From an uncultured Clostridia bacterium (GTDB lineage Bacteria; Bacillota; Clostridia; Oscillospirales; Ruminococcaceae), in NCBI GenBank assembly GCA_947630315.1, contig CANRHA010000133.1, positions 1-5,245 of the forward strand: 5,245 nucleotides of DNA, in the 5' to 3' direction. Shown piece by piece: positions 5,218-5,245 of this stretch. The first letter of the stretch is position 1. Each line of letters opens with the position of its first letter. A program made the position numbers and the translations under genes. Below the pieces are notes generated by a model that saw only the letters and a program-made list of their open reading frames with translations, searched no databases and was not told the DNA's origin.

Positions 5218-5237
5218 CCCACCCCTGACCCCTCCCC
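5218..5237 (-). other. Predicted G-quadruplex motif
   Basis: The minus strand reads G4-A-G4-TCA-G4-T-G3: four runs of at least three G with loops of 1, 3 and 1 base, a canonical quadruplex pattern. The equivalent tail of copy A (4910-4929) has only three runs of four or more plus a GG, so it is weaker. Folding in the cell is not shown. Confidence 0.55.
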
Positions 5238-5245
5238 TCGAGGGG
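5234..5245. repeat. Perfect palindrome CCCCTCGAGGGG at the window edge
   Basis: Twelve bases, fully self-complementary, ending at the last base of the window. The inverted repeat may continue further, because C-rich sequence on the left could pair with G-rich sequence beyond the edge. Confidence 0.6.

Larger units (their letters stand above)
4935..5233. repeat. Composite intergenic repeat, copy B
   Basis: Second copy of the unit at 4687-4930, in the same orientation and directly adjacent: heptamer array, AGTGACAGAG (4987-4996), split motif (5022-5046), near-palindrome (5049-5064), CCCGGAAA segment, second split motif (5116-5211) and C-rich tail. It is longer than copy A because the second motif holds a 74-base insert instead of 21. 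Sequence between the landmarks is clearly diverged, so this is an old duplication or two members of a dispersed family side by side. Confidence 0.75.

Noticed and set aside
4687..5233. Insertion sequence or miniature transposon with terminal inverted repeats
   Set aside because: The two copies are direct repeats. I could not find matching inverted termini or a target duplication at the edges, and no transposase is encoded in the window.
4687..5245. CRISPR array
   Set aside because: The repeats are imperfect, of unequal length and irregular spacing, and the intervening sequence is itself repeated. No cas gene is present.

Overview
The window looks like part of the chromosome of an anaerobic Clostridia-type Bacillota, probably a gut Oscillospirales or Lachnospirales relative. 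This is inferred from the strong AGGAGG ribosome sites, consensus sigma-A promoters, GC-rich genes that still use many ATA isoleucine codons, a heterodimeric Gram-positive-type ABC exporter pair, and a DUF4867-like protein, a family I remember mainly from that group. No species can be named from the sequence.

Layout. Bases 1-73 are a tRNA-Ala(GGC) on the minus strand, with its own promoter at 85-113 and phased A-tracts behind it. A divergent sigma-A promoter (229-256) drives a two-gene operon (289-2013 and 2010-3767, stop and start overlapping as ATGA) encoding the two halves of one ABC exporter. The first subunit carries Asp for the catalytic Glu and Gln for the switch His. The second has a complete Walker B and switch His but a damaged signature motif. 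This is the complementary pattern of exporters with one working and one degenerate ATP site. A hairpin at 3798-3832 separates the operon from a convergent minus-strand gene (3851-4489). That gene encodes a 212-residue DUF4867-like, possibly cupin-fold, protein with its own promoter at 4601-4629 and a roughly 105-nt leader.

The last 560 bases (about 4687-5245) hold no gene. They form a layered repeat region: two diverged copies of a roughly 255-bp unit, each with a heptanucleotide TAGARGA-type array, two copies of a split motif (GGTATTCGC ... CTCATGCTAT), a near-palindrome of the form AATGAWCCRGTTCATT, and a C-rich tail. The last copy contains a third heptamer array in reversed orientation, and its tail can form a G-quadruplex on the minus strand. 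This region is the least explained part of the window.

How the genes relate. The two ABC genes form one membrane complex. The tRNA and the DUF4867-like gene are separate transcription units with no visible functional tie to the exporter. No defence system, CRISPR array, transposase or prophage gene is present.
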